A DNA stretch of 64,000 nt from Anodontia alba (lineage: Eukaryota > Mollusca > Bivalvia > Lucinida > Lucinidae): the NCBI GenBank assembly GCA_964016985.1, contig OZ024828.1:710001-774000 (forward strand), given 5' to 3'. The translations under genes were made by a program, and so were the position numbers. This document shows positions 60,422 through 64,000 of this stretch, piece by piece (within the stretch, counting starts at the first letter, position 1; each line of letters starts with the position of its first letter). The notes below the pieces were generated by a model. That model was not told where the DNA came from. It saw only the letters and a program-made list of their open reading frames with translations, and ran no database searches.

Positions 60422-60671
60422 AATTCGAGGGTTGAGCGCAAGACTGGTGCAAGTCAGATGGTTGTTTTTCCCCAAACCTAATCTCCTCACCATGAAGGCA
60501 TTATGAAGATTACAACATTTCTTTCTGTAAACAATGCAAATTTAGGTGCCATTGCTCGTATGAGCAATGGCACCTAAATTTGCATTGTTTACAAAGGGGT
60601 CCAAGTTGCCCCTAACAAGGGTTTCAAAAATACGTTTGAGTTACCATAGTCTTGCGCTCAACCCTCGAATT
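60422..60671. mobile_element. Family M element with perfect 24-bp ends
   Basis: 60422-60445 (AATTCGAGGGTTGAGCGCAA..) and 60648-60671 are exact inverted repeats. The centre is a second perfect hairpin, 'aacaatgcaaatttaggtgc' + 'cattgctc' and complement. 250 bp, one copy here, clean enough to be young. Target duplication uncertain (AATT is self-complementary). Confidence 0.75.
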
Positions 60672-60769
60672 GTGCCTTGGGAATTCTGGTGTTGATCATT
60701 ATGATACAGTGTTCACTTAAGGAATATATTTTTGTCATTTTCCCAGTAAACAGAAAAATGGTGAATTTA

Positions 60770-60840
60770 TTAACCCTTAAAGTCATATTCAGAATCATAG
60801 CAGAGGACTTTGAAATATTTTTAGAATTATTTTTCAGACC
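60770..60840. mobile_element. Family B left fragment
   Basis: TTAACCCTTAAAGTCATATT, 'catagcagaggactttgaaa', 'attatttttcagac'. Confidence 0.5.
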
Positions 60841-61224
60841 TGATAAGCAGAGCTGAACATTACCAACAAGGTCAAAGCCAAAATTTAAAGTTAAATGTTA
60901 CCAGTTGCTCAAAATTATTTAGTGTCCATTTCCTATCTCCGAACTCCCTTCAGGGATTTTAGATAACTTTGCAAATTGTTCAGCCTTTTATTATGACATG
61001 CAAAACCCACAACTGGACCATTTCACTTCAAGGTCAAGGTTGAAATTCAAGGTCAGATAATTTGTAGCCTGATTATTCCATGTTCTCGTACCATATCTTC
61101 TGAAACCCTTGATGGATTGTCATGTGAAACTTTGGAGAATTGTTTTTGCCCATTAACTAGTGGTCATTCCAAACATCAGCACCCTCCCCATCATGTAGCA
61201 CTTTTAATTTGTTACCACTGTGGG
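60841..61224. other. Possible older array remnant
   Basis: 'aaggtcaaagccaaaattta', 'caaggtcaaggttgaaattc' and 'ggtcagataatttg' resemble the 'aggtcaaggtc' wording of the array that follows, with no clear unit. Confidence 0.35.
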
Positions 61225-62135
61225 TTTGTTAAAAAAAATAACCACTAGTTATCCCCTCACACAATGAAGTGGAGAGGGGATATAGAGCTTGTCCTGTAGG
61301 TACATAAGTACATACCTACGTATGTTCACCTTTTGTCATTACTCTAGCACCTAAATTTATCGATAGATTTTAATATAACCACACAAATGTTGGGTATGAT
61401 AATATAGCATGTTACAGTCTTTCATGGTCCTGGGCTCAAGGTCAAGGTCTCTGTGGCTGTTTTTAGAAAAAAATTGTCATCACTCTAGTACCTACATTTG
61501 TTGATGGATTTTAATATAACTTCATACAAATGTTGGGTATGATAATATCTCGAGCAAGTTCAAGTTTAGGGTCCTGGGCTCAAGGTACTGTGGCTTTTTT
61601 TAGGAAAACTTTGTCATTGCTCTAGCGCCTGCATTTATTGATGGATTTTAAAGTAACTTTACTTGAATGTTGGATATGATAATATCTTGAGTAAGATCAA
61701 CTTTCAGGGTGCTGGGCTGAAAGTCAAGGTCACTCTGGCTATTTTTATAAAAACTTTGTCATCGCTCTAGTGCCTACATCCATCAATGGATTTTGATATA
61801 ATTTCAAACAAATATTGGGTATTATAATATCTCAAGCAAGATCAACTTTCAGGGTGCAAGGCTCAAGTTCAAGGTCACTGTGGCTATTTTTAGAAAAACT
61901 ATTATGGGTCTAGTGCCTACATTTATTGATGGATTTTAATATATCATCACACAAATATTCGATTTGATAATATCTCAAGCAAGTTAGACTTTCAGGATGC
62001 TAGGATCAAGGTCAAGGTCATTGTGGCTACTTTTAGAAAAACTTTGTCATTGCTCTAGTGCCTACTTTTATCAATGGATTTTAATATAACTTCACATAAA
62101 TGTTTGCCCACACCAAGTAGTCTTGTGCGAGGGGA
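61225..62135 (+). repeat. Tandem array element with 'gatggattttaatataact' units
   Basis: Starts at 'ccactagttatcccctcaca' and 'gaagtggagaggggatatag', ends 'caccaagtagtcttgtgcga' 'ggggattt'. Six units of about 125-150 bp: 'tttgtcattgctctagtgcc', 'ttattgatggattttaatat', 'gggtatgataatatctcaag', 'ctcaaggtcaaggtcactgt'. The paired 'aggggat' / 'atcccct' ends suggest an element rather than a plain satellite. No ORF. Confidence 0.75.
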
Positions 62136-62604
62136 TTTGTATTGCCTGTAATGCCTTGTTGCCTAAAAGGGATCATTTATTGGTTGAGCAAATTCTTGAT
62201 TGTACTTTACAAACTAATTATCTAACTTTAGATTTGCAACATATGTTTTCAACAACTCTTGATTTTGTCTTATTATAGACCTATTTACCTTACCTTTCAT
62301 GCCAGTAAACGCAATTCTTATTGTAAGTTTACCATTTTTTTTCTCATTATCATGGTAACAGTTCTAGGGTAAAAAAAAAGCCAGTTTGAGTTAGGAGTTA
62401 TTCTTGGAGAATGTATATTTCAGAATGAACACTGTTGTTCCTGGCAAAATCCTACCCTGATACTGATCTGGAAATATACTTCAGCTGTATTTCTTCTTCT
62501 GTAAAAATATGTAAGCGCTCTGAGCTGCAATCTGAGAAAGTGAGCAGATGAAAAAGGGACCTTATGGTTTTCCGGTTTATGGGTCTTCAAATGCACATGA
62601 GCAG
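62136..62604. other. Spacer, no assignable features
   Basis: AT-rich; no inverted repeats or frames supported. Confidence 0.5.
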
Positions 62605-62755
62605 TCCCCTATTTGGGCTACAGACAGGCATTTTTGCCTGAAGCTTCCTCAAGGTCTCTACTACATGTCTGCAAGCAGCAAAGGCTCTGGTGAGACTGCG
62701 CTTATGCGCAGGCTCGCCAGAGCCTTTGCTGGTCGCCTATGTGATAAATACTATT
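62605..62755. repeat. Repeat U with 'tgcgcttatgcgcaggc' palindrome
   Basis: 'caaaggctctggtgagactg' / 'caggctcgccagagccttt' pair around 'cgcttatgcg'; 'ggcatttttgcctgaagctt' before it. Matches 16130-16262. The 102-codon frame at 62548-62856 reads across it. Confidence 0.45.
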
Positions 62756-62908
62756 TTCTCATGTTCTGGCACAAATATATACCTTCGGACATGATTTTAC
62801 ATATTGAAGTTTTCACCATGATCAGCTTGCATCTTCTGGGCTGCAGTTCAGTTTGAGAAGGACCAAAAGTTAGTACTCCTGACCTTGGATCACAAAATCA
62901 GTTGGCCC

Positions 62909-63122
62909 TTAACCCTTGTCCTGCTGAATAAATTAAGGTGCCACACCCATTTCTAATTTTCAGCCAATCAGATTACTTGATCCAGATTGTTGATATAAAT
63001 TCACATACTTAATGGCAAACAGTGCAGATCCAGATCATTTGGCTTCTTCAGAAGCCAACTGATCTGGATCTACACTGTTTGCAAAGATAGGACATATCTG
63101 GGTTCAGCAGGACTAGGGTTAA
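62909..63122 (-). mobile_element. Family A MITE, copy A24
   Basis: TTAACCCTTGTCCTGCTGAA and TTCAGCAGGACTAGGGTTAA; hairpin with one mismatch (GATCATTT); inverted. Confidence 0.86.
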
Positions 63123-63352
63123 TGTTTTCCATGTTGGGTAATTTTGCAGGCTTTTTTGTCATCTGTGGATTTTTTTTTAAATTAACTTTTTCAAAAAAAT
63201 CTTTCAGGAGTACCATCAGTCAGCGTAAAACAGTTTGGAGCTAGATCAGGCCCGACATTTTGTCGGGCCTGAACTGGGTTCAAAACTGTTTGCAAAGGTT
63301 ATCAGAAAACGGCAAAAGTCACCACTTATAGATAGCACTGGGAAAGAGTTAA
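63119..63352 (-). mobile_element. Family H MITE, copy H2, sharing TTAA with A24
   Basis: 'tttttgtcatctgtggattt', stem 'gtaaaacagtttggagctag', 'atcaggcccgacattttgtc', 'gggcctgaactgggttcaaa', 'actgtttgcaaaggttatca', 'gcaaaagtcaccactta', end 'gggaaagagttaa'. Inverted relative to H1. Confidence 0.68.
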
Positions 63353-63367
63353 TTATGCAGAATTTTC

Positions 63368-63440
63368 GGTTTTAACCGTTCCTCATCACAGTATATATGA
63401 CTTAAATAATGTTGAAAGAGATCTAAAAAAACTAAATCAT
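63368..63440 (+). mobile_element. SINE S3 tail fragment
   Basis: 'gtatatatgacttaaataat' and 'gttgaaagagatctaaaaaa' match the S3 tail near 16970. Confidence 0.4.
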
Positions 63441-63454
63441 CATAAATTTAGTTC

Positions 63455-63550
63455 ATCAGAGGTGGACAATAAAGGACCTAATCAGACTGAGCAAATGTGC
63501 AAGCTGATCTGGACCTTTGTTTGCATAATCTTGTCAAACGGCCCTTTTAT
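63455..63550. repeat. Repeat U fragment
   Basis: 'cctaatcagactgagcaaat' / 'gtgcaagctgatctggacct', 'gtcaaacggcccttttatg'. Confidence 0.35.
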
Positions 63551-63715
63551 GCCCCTGCCATTGAAGCAAGGTACAAAAGGCATATAGTGTTACCCCTGTC
63601 TATCCATCTGTCCATCCATCCATCAGTCTGTCAGTCTGTCCATCCGCATCCAGCATTAGCAATTTGCATTGAAGTTTTTCAAGGTGGGGTGGGGTAGGGC
63701 ATTCATGTCTTTTGG
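63551..63715 (-). repeat. Reverse end of the 'gggggcata' repeat with (CATC)n
   Basis: 'tatgcccctgccattgaagc', 'atagtgttacccctgtctat', then a 'ccatccatccatc' / 'gtctgtcagtctgtcc' run and 'caaggtggggtgggg'. Same 3' module as 8047-8195, opposite direction. Confidence 0.5.
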
Positions 63716-63849
63716 ACACATTTCTAGTCTGATATTTTGACTGTAATTTTTTCAGTTTATATTGTTATATACAATAAGATGAATACCCTGAAATTTGAAG
63801 ATTCAGGTAAATTATGTTGCTCCCATAAGCAGGGCAGCAGAATACAAAG

Positions 63850-64000
63850 CATAACCCTAGATAAGGCACTTTTTTTTTTCAACTGAAAAATACTTATATT
63901 TTTCTTATTTCTCCATAAGCGTATTTTGTGGGTACTCATTAGAAGTGCCTCAGTGAGACACTTCTAATGAGACTCACAACATACGTTTTCATGGAGAAAT
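63850..64000. mobile_element. Family F element cut by the window edge
   Basis: 'cataaccctagataaggcac', 'aaatacttatatttttctta', hairpin GTATTTTGTGGGTACTCATT..AGAAGTGCCTC and complement, 'tttcatggagaaat'. The right end lies outside. Confidence 0.72.

Overview
This is a eukaryotic, AT-rich, almost gene-free window packed with repeats. It looks like intronic or intergenic DNA of a mollusc, most likely a bivalve. The grounds are recall, not a search: arrays of the 'aagggccataactc' type ending in a GGAC/GGCA tail, 'AGGTCAAGGTCACTGTGGC' arrays, 'AAGATGGC...GCCATCTT' arrays and tRNA-headed SINEs are familiar from bivalve assemblies. There is no operon structure, rRNA gene, CRISPR array or long ORF. 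The longest open frames (about 155 codons) lie in repeats.

Only one segment looks convincingly like host coding sequence: an 88-nt internal exon at 16583-16670 (+), with a pyrimidine-rich acceptor and a GTAAGT donor, encoding a Ser/Arg-rich segment. Two weaker candidate exons lie at 40278-40411 and 53129-53206 on the same strand. If they belong to one gene, most of the window is intron.

Nearly everything else is short, non-autonomous and palindromic. I distinguish these families. A: about 214 bp, TTAA-flanked, ends CCCTTGTCCTGCTGAA, 24 copies, piggyBac-like by target site and CCC ends. B and C: TTAA-flanked, with a long hairpin carrying TTGACATTTCATG. D: TA-flanked, ends CCGTATTTACCCTAA. E: TA-flanked, ends CCGTATTCGACCTAATTACC. 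F: ends CATAGCTCCAGATAAG. G, H and I: TTAA type. There are also single or few copies of J, K, L, M, N (pogo/Tigger-like ends) and O. SINEs: S1 (tRNA-headed, about 300 bp), S2 (about 300 bp, possible tRNA-Leu-like head) and S3.

Layout: 1-16 kb is a dense nested mosaic of A, C, D, E, F, O and S1, with a foldback element at 4.2-5.2 kb. 16-24 kb holds the exon and more mosaic. 24.4-25.4 kb is a CpG-richer element with 34-bp inverted ends. 27-32.7 kb is a roughly 26-bp AT-rich minisatellite interrupted by three separate insertions. 35.2-36.4 kb, 48.2-49.6 kb, 57.3-58.3 kb and 61.2-62.1 kb are tandem arrays. 37-64 kb otherwise repeats the A-F mosaic.

The most interesting pattern is modular. Families with different termini and different target sites (TTAA and TA) carry the same central hairpin stem. 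One stem (GCAAACAGTG-AGA-CCAGATCAG) is shared by A, D, G, H and I. A second (CATATGTTGTGGGTACTCAT) is shared by E, F and F-prime. A third (CAGAAAATA-G-TTGACATTTCATG) is shared by B and C. TTAA families also sit end to end with one TTAA between them, and three A copies carry an inverted loop at the tip of the hairpin. Family boundaries were read by eye and are accurate to about 5-10 bp unless a target-site duplication is quoted.
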